From: Casuarius casuarius
Taxonomy: Eukaryota; Chordata; Aves; Casuariiformes; Casuariidae
Direction of reading: 5' to 3'
Length of the DNA stretch: 64,000 bases
Assembly (NCBI GenBank): GCA_003342895.1
Contig: PTFA01000012.1
Location: 6,436,937-6,500,936, forward strand
Below, piece by piece: positions 12,601-25,489 of this stretch. The notes under the pieces are model-generated. The model did not search any database. It was not told where the DNA came from and saw only the letters and a program-made list of their open reading frames with translations. Within the stretch, counting starts at the first letter, position 1. Each line of letters starts with the position of its first letter. Both the position numbers and the translations under genes were made by a program.

Positions 12601-13910
12601 CAGTGAAAAACCCAGCTTATTGCCAGTTTCCCCCACCCACCTTGCCAGGCCTTGGCTGTTGTATTTTTTTCCAGGCAGTCCAAATGCCCTCTCAACGCTC
12701 TGTTCTCCACTGTCAGGCTGCAAATATGCATTAAGGTCCAGCTCCCAACATTTTGCTTCTTGGCACCATAGAATAGGAAGCCTCCACTGTAAACTAACTA
12801 AACACTTCTCGAGAGGAAAAAATGGAAGGTCCAGCTAAATTAGTAAGGCTGTAAACAAAATGTTGACTTCCTGACTTCAGTAAAACAGTAGACTCAACAG
12901 CATAATTGACAGCTCTGTAGCATTTTGAAAACATTATATTACATATCCTTGGAAATGCAAGCTCTAGTGAGATGAATGGAATAATTCACATCTCTTAGAG
13001 ACATTTTGGCTCTTTCTGCAAAGTCAGGTGGACAGTACTACATCTGCTTTCCATTAATCTGTGTTTAGAAAATTTTTTACCTGCAACCATGCCTGGAAAA
13101 ATGATTTAATGACAGCTGAGATTCTAGTGCAAAATCAAGCCTTTAGAATAGAATTTGAAACAGATTCATTTGAAATAAATCAAGGAAAATGTAAGCCAAA
13201 TCTGACATAGCTCTTCTTTGGCTCTGTCCTTCCAGAAGAAAAGTAAAAGTTCTTTATTTGAGGTGACATGGAGAGATCGTGATTTGTGGTTGTCTTGTTC
13301 TACTAATGGCCCACTAGTGAAGTTTCAAGAACTTTACAGACCTATCTCTGCCAAAAATATAAAGAGCTGTTTAATACCAATTCATCTGGGGATAAGCTAT
13401 TAGACCTGCAGTTGCCGTTCATTTCAGTGTCCACAGGCATATTCCTTTGCTGACTTAGTCATCCTGTTATGTAGTATTTCTTTTTCAGTACATTTATTAG
13501 AGAGGCAATAATTCTGTAGATTATTCTTGGTCTATAGGTAAGTAAATAATCTGTTATGTATTCAGGTTTCACCTATCAGCTTCATAGATTTGTTCTGACG
13601 GGCCACACTGCTTTACTGCATTCCCTCTAATTCCTGATGTGAGTAATGTAACTCTTTTATTTCTTAGCTCTGAGTGTGACTATTTTAATTCGCAAGTTTT
13701 AGACTTACTTTTGTAGAAATATTACCCGATACTTGTTTGTCATGGAAGATCCATGTTAATACTGAGTTCTGAGGGTAATCTGTGGAACGTGAATACAAAC
13801 AGGACTGAAGCTAAGGAAAATTTCACTGAATAGTTTCACTTTCTCCTGGGAGGAGGAACATCTGTAGGAAAACCCTGAGGTATTCAATTTGCTCCTATGC
13901 ATGTTATCAG
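9665..13910. other. Non-coding, nothing specific seen
   Basis: AT-rich with scattered Ns. The frames at 11237-12320 are short, T-rich and featureless. A C-rich segment at 12620-12720 is unassigned. Confidence 0.65.
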
Positions 13911-13914
13911 CGCC

Positions 13915-14060
13915 TTTATTCACAGAATTATAGCAATGCTGGCTGTCAGGGACCTCTGGGTCCTGCCTCCCTCTCGAAGAGGGACCATCACCAACACTAG
14001 ATGAGCTCCTCAAACTGCACGTTTCATGCCAGAAAAATACCCATCACCTTGTTAAAAGTG
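13915..14060 (-). mobile_element. Probable CR1 3' tail, old
   Basis: Read on the plus strand, CACAGAATTATAGCAATGCT followed by TCAGGGACCTCTGGGTC, a CCTCC/GAGGG segment and CACTAGATGAGCTCC resembles the reverse complement of an avian CR1 3' end (ACAGAATCATAGAAT...GGGACCTCTGG...CATCTAGTCCAACC). The match is patchy and no octamer repeats remain, so this is a tentative call. Confidence 0.5.
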
Positions 14061-14939
14061 GCTGGTGGCTGTAAAATGAAGTTGGCAAGAAAGATATACA
14101 AATATCAGTCAGCATTTGTAAGCAGTTGATGAATGTGTTAAAATGAGCAGAAAATTTGAGTTTTGTCTCTGCTATGAGAAAGCCTAACCTGTTGCTCATA
14201 ATATATTTCATAACATAATGCCATAGTGTCTTTGTTACAGTCTGATTAAATTATTTCAGTAACAAGCCAGGATAAAAGAAACATTCCAAAAAATGTATTT
14301 TGTGCATATTTTTGGAAGAGGTTTTAACTAAAGTAGAATCTAAGCTTTTTTTTAAAACACATATGTTGATAATTATACTTAATATTTTCAATCAAAAAAT
14401 CACAGTTGATGGATTTGTTTCTAAAACTACACAAATATTTCATTGACTCTAAAGTTCGTGTTTTCTGTTGAGTTTATGTAATGAAGTAAGGCAGGGGAAA
14501 AATAGGCCCCAAATTTTTTTGCTTTATGTATTTATCGAAAGGGCATTTATATGGTACACTTGACCAAGTCTCAATGAAGAAGCAGTACAAAGCCTTAGTT
14601 TTCCATAATCTGTCTTGAGTGCATGACAGATGAACTTTTTTTATTTTAGCCTCAAACACTGAATTTTAACCATGTACTATGACCCAGTAGATTAGAAAGT
14701 AGTTTTGCTATACCATATATCCCTGGGCACCATGTAACTTCTACAGCATGAAGAAAAAGACATCACAGTGTGCTTTCTGTACTTGCTTTGAGTTTTGTTT
14801 TCCCGCAGGAGTGTACCTATAGTATTTAAATTCCACTTGCTCAGAGCTTATGGTTAGCAACTGTGCACTGCCATACTCTCTCTTCTGGAGGTAAAAATGA
14901 GTGTCCCCTTCTGCTGAGCCCTGAACNTTTCATTGCGTG

Positions 14940-15290
14940 TTCATTATGCTGAAGCAGTAAGAACAGCTGACGACGGCCACGTGGACAGAGAGCGGGGCCA
15001 GAAGGGACAGAGCCGTCACAAGAAGAGATACTGCTATATTTAGACCAACACGTGTCAGAACGCAAAGGCACTTAGTGCGATATCTCACATTTCCTTGGGG
15101 AACGTGTGATGCGGATGGAGCATTTGGTGCCAAGGACCGAGAGACTGTGCTGATAACTCAATAACGACTAAAACTGAGTGAAGAAAGATCATGGTCAGAA
15201 GGTGCTGCTAACTTTTAATCCCATGTGCCACCTATTCGATTTCTTTCAGACCCCTCCGGGGACGTACTGGAGGTTGAATTGTGCTGGCTT
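14940..15290. other. Mildly CpG-enriched block
   Basis: GACGACGGCCACGTGGACAG (including a CACGTG E-box near 14979), GAGCGGGG, CCGTCAC and later CCTCCGGGGACGTAC. No supported ORF or splice structure. Confidence 0.25.
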
Positions 15291-15851
15291 GCGGAGTACC
15301 CAAGACAGTAGCAGTGGAAACATCTCTCTTCATGATAAATTAAGTCACCACTTGGAAGCACACGAGAACATGTTGCTCTTGAGAGGTGCAATTTGTTGCA
15401 GTAAAGTTCATCTGAGCCGTCTTACAGTTCATGGGTTGTATTTTCACTAGTGAGTCGTGAGGCAAAATATGAAGCTTTATGCTTAAGTGAAGCCAACCAC
15501 TGAGGAAACAGTTTTCCCTATTTTTACATGGAGTAACCTCTCTATCCTAACTGAATTATGAGGTGGAGTTTTNTCAGATTAAGACTCAGAGATCTTTTTG
15601 TTACTGACATTATATTAGCTCCTAGTAAAACTAAAGAAAACTAGAATCCAAATTGTGGACGGTTTCATAATTATTTTAACGGGGAGGAATCTTCAAGAGC
15701 TTTCAAAAGCTTCTGAAGACATCCATACTTCCTGTCAACAGAACCTCAAGTTTTCAAAGTGCAATTTAATATAATTACAACTAACATATAAAATATAGGG
15801 GTATAGATGAAAGAACATATTCATATGTATTGTGGATAAAGGTGAGGAGTT

Positions 15852-15892
15852 TTTTTGATTTTTTGTTTATTTTTGTTTTGTTTTTGTTTAGG
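15852..15892. repeat. T-rich low-complexity tract
   Basis: Runs of T broken by GA, G and A (TTTTTTTGATTTTTTG and onwards). Confidence 0.85.
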
Positions 15893-16310
15893 GTTGTACA
15901 TCTGTATAGTAATATTGTCATTAAACTAACAGATTAAGTATAAGGATATGAGAATGTTTTAGGGAATTCATTCAGAAAGCCAGAGATTTTAATGTGAGTT
16001 CACCTGCAAAGATTTCTGAGGCAGAAAAACATGCATATTTATTAGAAAACACTAAGAGTTAATCCAGAATACCACAAATGCTAGCGGTGCAGATGTACTT
16101 GCCATGATATTGCTACCTGGAAATAAATTATTTTTAGATCAGGAAGCTTAGAGTGAGAATTTTAACAAAATGCATCTTTTAAAGAAATGCAGTGATTTTC
16201 AGTGCTTGCTCAATATCAAACTGTCATTGTTCCAGATTCAAATGTTGTTTGACCTTTACCTCAGAGTACTGAAATTATGGAGAAAACAGTCTTTGTGATG
16301 GTAGGCTGTG

Positions 16311-16346
16311 TTTTTTTGTTTGTTTGTTTTTTGTTTTTTTTTTTTT
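16311..16346. repeat. T-rich low-complexity tract
   Basis: GTTT repeats leading into a T13 run. Confidence 0.9.
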
Positions 16347-16408
16347 AAGTGTGCATATGTAGGCAGAAGGCTGCTGAAGCAATAAAAAGCACTATAATTG
16401 CAGCAAAC

Positions 16409-16465
16409 TGTAGAATTAATGTAATTTATTATAAAATTGTAAAATTAATGTAATTTATTATAAGC
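16409..16465. repeat. Tandem duplication, 29-bp unit, two copies
   Basis: Two copies of a GTARAATTAATGTAATTTATTATAA unit with period 29, differing at one or two bases inside the shared block. It looks like a recent slippage duplication. Confidence 0.9.
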
Positions 16466-16774
16466 TTCAATGGCTTAATGACAGTATGAGACAGTATTTC
16501 ATACAGTGTACAGGAGGAATATGCTATATGCAGTAGCGGCATAGGACTATTTTGTTTTTTTGATGAGGTAGATTATATAGAAAGAACTGTTCTACATATC
16601 ATCCTGCCCACTGTAATGTTCAATTTTCAAATGGATTTTTAGCAGGTACCTGTTCTTTGTTTTGCTTATGGAAGTCTTTATTTTTGCATTCACAGAATAC
16701 AATGAAAATGGAAGAAGCTTTTCTCAGTTGATGAACAAGTCTTTATGTAGAAATATACTGAGTTATTTTTGTAA

Positions 16775-16790
16775 TTTTTTTTTTTTTTTT
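16775..16790. repeat. T16 homopolymer
   Basis: Sixteen consecutive T preceded by GTAA. Confidence 0.95.
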
Positions 16791-16998
16791 GCTTAGGATT
16801 GGTGGTTGATACATTTACATAATTTATGCAGTTCTTTTAACTGACTTTTCTGTGGGATAGTTTTGTTGTTGTTTGAAAAGTAACAATTGAAAAGTTATCT
16901 GTAAAAAGGTATTTGAGAATAGTTATATTTACACTTACAGATCAAATCAAAGTATTGGCTGATTGTGCAAATTTTCATCTTTGACTGGAGCTGTGCAG

Positions 16999-17028
16999 TT
17001 CAGGCATCCCGCATACAGGATGCCTGAA
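16999..17028. repeat. 11-bp inverted repeat, 8-nt loop
   Basis: TTCAGGCATCC, loop CGCATACA, GGATGCCTGAA. The stem is perfect and rather GC-rich for this region. Too short for a microRNA precursor and without a T run for a terminator-like reading. Confidence 0.9.
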
Positions 17029-17034
17029 TTTATC

Positions 17035-18875
17035 TGGTAATATCTTTACTCACTTATTTTGATATTGAAATCACCCTAATCAAGTTAATGGGGCTTGAAG
17101 AGAAGTAGTATTCCCCAAGAGAAAGGGTATTACAGTCAAAACCAGCATTAGTTTCATGGGTTGCAGGCATGGATCCTCCTGTATCGCTGCTGTGCTGGTG
17201 ATGATTTGCACTCCTTGGTCTATGGCTCACCTCTCTCACCACTTAGCCAGGGGTCCTGGGCAAAGTGCCCCGATTGTCTGCCTCTAAAACTAACTCTCTA
17301 TGGATTATGTGTATTATAAATTGCTTTTTTCTAATAGTGTAATTTGGCTTAGGACCAGCTTCAGTCTGCAAAGTATATCCTACAAAATACCCCTGCTCTG
17401 TGTTGTACAGCTGAGGATGTGGAATATCCTCAATATGCTGAATAGCATTATAATGCTGCTTCTTTTATTATAAGATCAATAGAACCGTTATCCTGGTTCT
17501 GTTCTTATTAATAACTTGAGTCAGCAGGAAGTTTTATGTGAGCTTATGCTTAGCTGTGATTAGCTTTGAGTCTTCATTTTATAATTTAACTGTGAAATGT
17601 CAGAATTCCTCATTAAAATTCTGAACTAGATGAATTTTTTCAATCTCCAGTAATATACCTGAAGTACCTATGGCAAGTGCTTTAGATGGAGCAAATGCAA
17701 TATGCTCAGATCGATAGTAAAGTGTAACAAGAGAATAATCCAGAGAATTTGATCTTGTAACCTGATAGGCAGAAGACAAAAAGATTTTCTACTTCAACTG
17801 TGTAAAAGCACTTTTCTGTTAACTTGTGGGCGTGCAGGACAGATGCTGCCAGTATAAGGCCATGTATAAGGGACATACTTCAAGCTCCATTCTTTAACTA
17901 GGTTTCCATGTTTCCATGCTACCAGCCCAGGAGAATGAAGATGCCCCAATGACATCATGCTATCTGGAAAGAGAGCTTCTACTTCAGCCAGAAGCTGCAG
18001 GCTTGATACAGAAAGCAGTGGGTAGGACTTCTGTGTGGAGTTATGCAGGAAGACTAGGTGATCATAATGGTGCCTTTCTTGCTTAAAAATGTGTGAAACA
18101 CCAGTAGCTGTAGAGTAATAGGCAAAATATGTGTATTTGACAGAGATAATTGCTTTTTTTAAAGAAAATGTAATTGCTGTGAAATGAGTTTTAAAGGGCT
18201 TGATATATGGCCATGCATATTTGCATGTAGAGTTATGCCTGCAGTGCAGTCTTACAGATATTGGATGCTAAGGGGGATGGGATTTGTGTGGTCCTGTTTA
18301 TACAAAAGGTTATTAGCATGCTGGTTAAATTTTGCAGTCTTTCTGGTCTTGTTAGTTATGCTCTCCTTTAAAAGAAATAATATTTACATGCAAACACTAC
18401 CTTTCAGTAATGTTTCACTGTCTTGGGTTATTCTATTATGTTATTTTGTAATAAGAAGACTTTGGTTTAAATTCAAAGGTATGTATACAATATTTAGAAA
18501 ATGGTTCAGGAATTATTTTATTTGCTCTGTAAACTTTGTGTAAACTCTTTTTCTCGTCTAACGTTTGCTTTTAGCTTGTCTGCCTCCCAACCATTTCCAC
18601 ATAATAGAGTTTATTTTGCATGATGGATTACATAGGACCTGTTCATTCATCAGAACTGTGGTACTTTAAATCACGTTGGGTCATATTCCACTCTTCNTGA
18701 CATCAGCTCTGCTTTAAATGAGGTAAACAAAGTGTCGGTGTTGTAAATGATACCAGTGTGTGATTAATAACATGCAGAGCTTCCTAAAGGAGAGAAACTT
18801 TAGGCTAGATCATACAGACCTTATAGGAGCCTGTTAGCTACTGCAAGTTTTACTTGGATAGAAAATGCAGTATCA
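17035..18875. other. Non-coding; contains a chance hydrophobic ORF
   Basis: A 119-codon plus-strand frame (18184-18543) encodes a Phe/Leu/Val-rich product. This is what T-rich DNA gives; there is no family match, and nothing around it suggests a gene. Confidence 0.6.
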
Positions 18876-18879
18876 AAGT

Positions 18880-19085
18880 GATTTCGATGGCCAAGAAGTT
18901 GAACCCATCAGATTTCTCGCTTCTCTTTGAGCTTGGATGCTTGGATGCAGCTGCGGTTGACAGCGATTGACTGAGTTCTGGCAGGAGCTCCGCAGAGCAG
19001 GGGAGGGTCCTTTCTGCTCCGGGGCAGCCGGAACAGCTCAGACCAGTTTTAGCTTCAGGTTTATTTCGACCACCTGCAAGTATGA
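18880..19085. other. Small GC/CpG-richer patch
   Basis: GCTGCGGTTGACAGCG, AGCTCCGCAGAGC and GCTCCGGGGCAGCCGG stand out from the AT-rich flanks. A minus-strand 85-codon frame (18850-19107) covers it, but its product has no recognisable feature. Confidence 0.3.
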
Positions 19086-19459
19086 CCTGTGAACGTCTGA
19101 GAAGCAATCTTGTGCTCAGAAATTCTTGTGCCAGAAATTATTACAGGTATCAGTTCACGGTACAAACCATCTCATTTCTGTAGAATTCCTCCAAATTGTT
19201 TTTATTGAAAACTTGGATTCTTCATGGACTCTAGAGAGGAACAGCTGCATTTCTATGAATCCACTTTTTTTTTCTGTGCAAGTTTTGACTCTCTTTGTGG
19301 CTCTTCGTCTCATCTGAACCCCACAAGGCACTTTAATAGTGGAGAGGAATAGCTCATAGTAATATTACTGCCATTGTGTAGAACAAATTTCTTAAGACAG
19401 GGGTTTGTTTTATTTGATTTTTATTTTCATTGGAAGCTTCTAGATGAAATGGAAATTGC

Positions 19460-19478
19460 TTTTTTTTTTTTTTTTTTT
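19460..19478. repeat. T19 homopolymer
   Basis: Nineteen consecutive T, the longest homopolymer I see in the window. No SINE body is recognisable beside it. Confidence 0.95.
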
Positions 19479-21128
19479 AATTGAATCTCCATCTACTCTC
19501 TGTGAGCAGCACTGTGTGTCATACAGGATGTGCTCAAATTTTCAGGCTCTTTTGAAAAGTCCTTGGTACATCACTAAATAAAAGTAGCAAGGAGAAGTAG
19601 AGACTGGAGCTTATACCGGTTTACCTACTTCTAATGGGGTTCAACACAAAGTAGGAAACTTTTTGAAAAATGAGAGCATGCATTTTCAGAGTTATTAAGC
19701 TGCACAGAAAATTATTCTATAATGTATTTATTTAAACGTGTGCAACTCAGGAGTAGACTTAGATTAATAAGGGTGTAATAATAATGTCAGTATATGAGCT
19801 TACAAAAAGTTTTCAGAGCAAAGAATGACAAGTTCATGTTTTAATCACCAGATCCAGAAAAGGACTAAATATTGTAAGTTTAGAGCAGTTCTGAAGAAGT
19901 GGCAAAAGTACTGGTCTTCTCCAAACTGTGGCTTGTACAACAGCTATTTCAGTGGGATCTATATCTTTGGAGTGATTCTGGTGCTTAAATATACAGGCTG
20001 TTTTTAGTGCTAGTCCCATTATCCTGCCTGGCCTCTTCTTGCTATTGCAGAAGGACCGAATCATGTTGGTCCAGTATCATCTGCCAAACCTGTGTGGATG
20101 TCTTCAGGAGCCTACAAACTAAAATGACATGAAGCACCTATGTTTTGGTAAATGAATGCTCATATCCTCTGTAAGTGAATATGTATGCAGTATCAGTATG
20201 TGATTACTNGGAGCAAAATTCCATCTTTTAGACTCTCTTGCTTCATATTTTGTACTTACACTTGTGTAGTGGAATTCTACTTGTCTTCAGTAAGAAATCT
20301 ACAAATGAAATAAGCAAGAGAAACCTTTTTCCCACCAGCTAAATAAAGAGATTTTCTGTGGCTTGAAGAGGAGAATTGTATCTCTGTTTTGCTTGGGTTA
20401 GAATGGGAAGCTGTGCAGTCAGTAAAGAGTGTAGAAGGTTAGTAAGTAAACACAGTAATGCATAAAAATATATATTCAGATGGCCTATGTGACCCATAAT
20501 CCCAAATATAGAAGCAGCCTAGAAAGAAAATAAAAAATAAGAGAAGTAAAGTCTTGCCTACCTGATAATCCATTCTGAAACTCAGTTTCTATTCCACAGT
20601 GAACTAACTTTTCACAATCAATTAGAAATTCCTCTGCTCAGTTGATATCCAATTTTCTTTGTTACCTTCTCAAAAGCAGGTTTCCCTTCCCCCACCCTCT
20701 ACAGTGATGTTTTTGTGTTATACTAAAGCTTAGATAAAGTAAAAATGCATACATCTGCATAACACTTAAGAAGGAATAAGCTTTTGCATGAAGAATATGA
20801 GCATACAAGTGATTTCATGAGTAGTTAATATCTATATGAAGAATAAAGTTTCTTGTATAATTATCCAACTATCCCCTCTGTCTCTTTCTCTGCAGTAAAT
20901 GCACCAGTAGTGACTGTTTCCCAGAAGCTATAATTATCAATAATAATTCGTGGGAAAGAGGGCACACAGGTCCCTTCCTATGCAGATTCTTACCTGGTTT
21001 CTTGTTCTGGATAACTCAGCCCCTCATTCCTACAGAAAGGATATAATCTGCCTGCTCAACATGGGGACAGTAGTTCTCTAGGACAGTAATGAGCAGAGAG
21101 GGTGTCAGTGGGATCAGTATTTCCTTCA

Positions 21129-21160
21129 GGGCCCTATTACACTCGGGCCTTATTACAACA
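21129..21160. repeat. Short tandem duplication, 16-bp period
   Basis: GGGCCCTATTACACTC followed by GGGCCTTATTACAACA, three mismatches. Confidence 0.7.
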
Positions 21161-23354
21161 AGATTGAAATATATGAAAAGTCTTATTTTCAAAAGAGCAA
21201 AATAACAGATATAAATTAAATGCTAAAATATTAGGCCTGAAGGAGAAGTGAAGCCAGAACAGATCAACATGCCCTAAACTGAGAAAGAACTCTGCAGCTC
21301 TTAGGGAAGCCTAAACCAGACAAGAAGGCAGTCATGTAACCAGTTAACGCTGCAAAAGTAATTTAAGCCAAACCAAATAATGTTTCCTAAGCTCTGTAAC
21401 TGCCAATTCACTCTGTGATATTGGCTCTGACTCTAAAGCAGACAGAAGAGCATGGGGTGTACTGAGCAGTGCTAGAAAAATAACTATGTAGGCCAAGGAA
21501 GTGCTAATTTGCTAAAAAGACGCAAACTGCATTGAGAANGGTTTTGTGCTTGGAATAGTCAGGTGTTAAAACTAACCTTAATCTTTTTTTTCCTTGGGAA
21601 GGTAAATGACTGATTTTCATCAAGTAACCTAATCTCTGATTTGCATACCCATACTTGACATTCTTTAAGGAGCTGACAGACTTCTGACCATAACAACATA
21701 TTTTTTCACTGCAGTGGGAGACAGAACAATGTATAGCAGCAGATTCATTCTTGCAGAAACGTTTTTAGTCTGTGTCCTGCAGGAAATGAGGGTGGGCAGG
21801 TTATCAACCTTAAGCTTCCCTGAGGAGATGGGTTGGGGAAGTAAGCCTGATTCCAGTAATAATACTGAAATTGTAGCACATGGTAATTTTGATCATGCTA
21901 GAAAAAGGAGGAAATAAAATCAGAGAAAAATGAGTGCAACTCCATCCTAATTCTGTACCTCATTCCCAGATGAGCAACATCAGAGCAGCATTCCCAGTGC
22001 AGGTTGATTAGGGTTGATCTGGCACAGTGCCGGACGCTCTCCATGTAAACCAGCCAGCTCAGCTGAAATTCTGTTCCTTGCTGTGAGAAGTGTATTCAAA
22101 ACTTGGTTGCTGGTTGATTGNCACTACTGCTTCTTGTTGCTTCTTAATCAGCTACTTCATTTGGCAAACTGTAGAAAGCCAACAAAGTTAGCCCGCAGGC
22201 AATAGCGGAGTGTTTGTGAGGATAAAGGATGCTGTCTTGTCAGAGCAATTATGTTGTGGGCGATGNAGCATCTGTTATGAGCTAAAATCAAGTGTTTTCC
22301 ATCTCCTCTAGGTTTTGTCTAAAAACTGTACTGTTGAACTGGGATTACTACGGTGGTTGTATCATTATTATTAGCTAGTCAGATTTCTGCTTCAACCTGT
22401 CCTTTTTATTTATTTATTTGTTCAATTTTCACTCTTCTGAACCTTTTTTTATTTCAATGGAAGCTTATGGAGGTTGTTGTGGAATCAACAGATCTTGGAA
22501 GCGCTGAAAATCTCACAGGAGAGCTTGTTCTTCTGACGTTTCCATAGCAGTTTCTATACCAACTGGTTTAGTTTGTCTAAACGGCATCTGCAGTTGTATG
22601 TTTTTCCTGCTTCTGTTTGTTTCTTTTTCATGGTGTCCTTCTCCCATTCGGCACATGGAAAACTGCATGGTAACTCATAATCTGCAAGCATATTGGTCAG
22701 GTAGCCTGTTGGTGTTCAGTTGTATATCTGCTAACTAGCTGGGCATCTCCCTGGTATTATAGTGAGCCGTCCTTTCATGGGAAGGAGTCGGTTGACCATA
22801 TACCATTAATTCTCCTTAGTTTTGAAGCAGCAGCACAAAACATCTATTCTCTTTTCCATAACTGAATAGGTGATGACAATTCTTTGCTACTTTTTAGTTT
22901 TAATGGAGCTCCAGATCAACCTCCCCTTAATAAAATGGGAAGAAGATAGCATGAGAAGGGAGATTTGATCTCGATTGTCATTATCGATGCCTAGTTTCAG
23001 ACTTGTGAGCAACAGAATAATAGTACAAATGTCCTAGTTGCCCATGATGCCAAGTACTAAAATAGATTTTGCTTTTGGACAGCTGTGCATTTTCGTGCAG
23101 AGACAAGAATTATTCTCCACTTAATCTATTTGAATCAACTGGAATAATTAACTCATAATTTTGGAAGTTGTCCTAGCTTTATAGCCATTTATACCATAGC
23201 AATAGATCAAGAATGAAAACAGATTAACTTGTTTTGAAATCTGTAGCTCTAATACAGATTTTAAGTAAGTATACAGAACTTGAATATGGGATGTTCTGTG
23301 TGCCACTACGGATAAGAGGCAGGGAAAATGCATGCAGCAGCTATCTAGAGATTT

Positions 23355-23379
23355 GGGGGGGGGGGGCAGGGGGACAGGG
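23355..23379 (+). repeat. G12-G5-G3 tract, G-quadruplex potential
   Basis: Twelve G, CA, five G, ACA, three G. The long run alone can supply two or three G-triplets, so a quadruplex with short loops is possible on the plus strand. Confidence 0.75.
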
Positions 23380-23384
23380 AATCC

Positions 23385-25300
23385 TAGAGAAAGTAAACTG
23401 AGATTTAGCTATATTTCAACGAAATCGTAGATGCAACTTATCCACATACATATATGTGTATGCCTATGGGTTTGAGCAGACTGCAACCCCAAAACACAAT
23501 TTGAGAGGCTTATAGAAATATACATTTTTGTGAAATATGTTTGTTTCAAGCTCTGTAGCTTTCATTATCAATACTGAACTTTTTTAGGGTTGTGTTCATG
23601 CAGTGGCAGAAAAAGACACTCAGTTTTTGTTGTCATCCACTGTTTATTCTTATAGTTATTTGTAGCAAATGCAGGAAAAAAAATAAGCATTGTCTTCTAT
23701 TTTATCTTTGATCTACAGACCCAAAGACATTGCCAGTATTATGGAAGTATGAAGTTCTCTGTTGTCTGAATTCTCTTTGNGATTGGGCTGAATCAAGCCC
23801 TTTTCCAACAGAGATAAGGTGATAAAAATTAACTTATGTGAAAAAAGGTGACTAATAGCTTAACCTGGAAAATCACCACTAAAACCAGTTATGAGTTAGT
23901 CTCAGGAGACCAGTGATTTTGAGGGTTTAGAAAATGAAAGTATCTTCTAGATGGCCACATTAGGTCAGATCTGAAACCTGCTAACAATAAAGTTACAAGG
24001 AAATCTGCGATTGCTTCCTGTTCTGCATTTCTGAGTAGCCTTTTGGGTGCAAAAGTTTTCCAAGATGATGGCAAAACCAAAGATAACTTCTGTAAGATGC
24101 AAAGAACCTCTTTCAATTGAGGCAGGCTTAGTGTCTGCTATTGCCAGCACGTTCATCTTAATAAATCTCTAAGCTGTAGGGATTTGCAGCATTTGAACAT
24201 GTTTGGCTTGGTGCTGTTTTATAAAATAGAGAACGTCTTCCAGGCAAGTGGGGGAAGCACTTGCAGAACTCTATTTGCAGGAGGTGAATTTAGCTGTTAG
24301 GAAAGATTGAAAGCTAGCCTGAAAATATTAAGCCTTTTTCCGCTGAAATGATCTCAAATTTAGTTGAATTATCAAAAAGCACAGCAATAGGGAAAAAAAA
24401 AAAAAACAAACATTGCACATTCAAGCACTGGGCTGTGTATATCTAACCCAGCTGGCGATAACTTCAACAATCCTGCTATTCTCATTTCTGTGTCCTTATG
24501 AAGGTGAATATTTACCAGTGGACTAAATATACCAGCATCACTGCAGCTTCTTCTGTCAATACCAAGTCTAGTTACTTTTGGCAATTTCCTTTAAAAGCAA
24601 TAGATAGAATTATATTTTTCCTTAAGACACATTTTAATTCCGACTCTCAGTATTTTTAGTTGCAAATTTGTTAACAATAATGAATTAAGGCTGTCACTCG
24701 CACACATTCCCCACTCAATAGAAAATTAAGGTTTAGTGCCAATAAAACCAAAAGCTTATTAAAGAATGATTGTTAGACTCAGATTGCAGTGATGTCCAGT
24801 GTATACTAGATGATTTCCTATGTGTTAGAAGACATTGTTCCTGATGTGAAAACAGGCTTTTGGGGAATACTTTCAAAGTTACTTTTTAGGGGCATCATAG
24901 CCTAGTTTTCATTTTGCTAACCTGAAATAATGGATTCTGAGCTAAACACAAATTTTGTCCAGATCTTGGTAAGGTACCAGTTCTGTGTCCCTGTGTGACT
25001 GAGCGAAAAGAACTTGTCACTCACTTTTTTTTTTATTTTTTTTTAACTGCATTACTATTGAGCTGCAGTGACAGCACAACATCATATTTCTACTCTCAAG
25101 TGACTTCAATAAACAGGTCAGGACGTAGCTTGTTCCATGACATTTTCTGAATACCAGCATGACCCCAGGAAGTATTGGAAGGCTCGTGGGCGCATTTAAT
25201 CTGAACTGATGCTGAAGGATTCCTGGTGCTTCTAGTGAAGAAAATTAAAATGGTCTTTCTACCTCATGAAAAGGTGGTGCCTAATTTGAGCTGATCCTCC
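23385..25300. other. Non-coding, nothing specific seen
   Basis: AT-rich. Overlapping minus-strand frames at 23889-24156 are featureless. An A14 run lies at about 24391. Confidence 0.65.
25025..25044. repeat. T-rich tract
   Basis: T10, A, T9: two T runs split by a single A. Confidence 0.9.
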
Positions 25301-25307
25301 ACTACAA

Positions 25308-25488
25308 AGGGTTGCCACTGAGGAAACTTGCCAGCGGCCTGATGGTTTACCCTGGAGAAGTCATTTCTACCTTTGTGCCTCCATTTTTCTCTCTGGCCAA
25401 TGGAGAGAACGTTGCTGATCTACTCTGCAAAGCCTTTTGACGTCTAAATGAAACGCTGTAGAAGAGCTAGGCTCTATTATTAATACAG
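25308..25488 (+). mobile_element. MIR-like amniote SINE, core and tail
   Basis: Blocks in MIR order: TTGCCACTGAGGAAACTTGC, GGAGAAGTCATTTCTACCTT, TGTGCCTCCATTTTTCTCTC, CAATGGAGAGAACGTTG, CTACTCTGCAAAGCCTTTTG and AGAGCTAGGCTCTATTATTA. These correspond to the CTTGGGCAAGTCACTT, TGTGCCTCAGTTTCC, AAATGGGGATAAT, TGCAAAGTGCTTTGAG and GCTATTATTATTA parts of the family. Of the SINE relics here this has the clearest complete tail. Confidence 0.75.
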
Positions 25489-25489
25489 T

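Larger units (their letters stand above)
19110..23340. other. Non-coding, nothing specific seen
   Basis: AT-rich with the T19 tract and a 16-bp tandem duplication. A TTCTCTGCAG acceptor-like site at 20889-20896 has no exon-like sequence after it. Confidence 0.65.

Noticed and set aside
16999..17028. microRNA precursor
   Set aside because: The stem is only 11 bp; a precursor needs roughly twice that.
18184..18543. 119-codon hydrophobic ORF, possibly a membrane protein
   Set aside because: Phe/Leu/Val richness follows from T-rich DNA; no family signature, no splice or promoter support.
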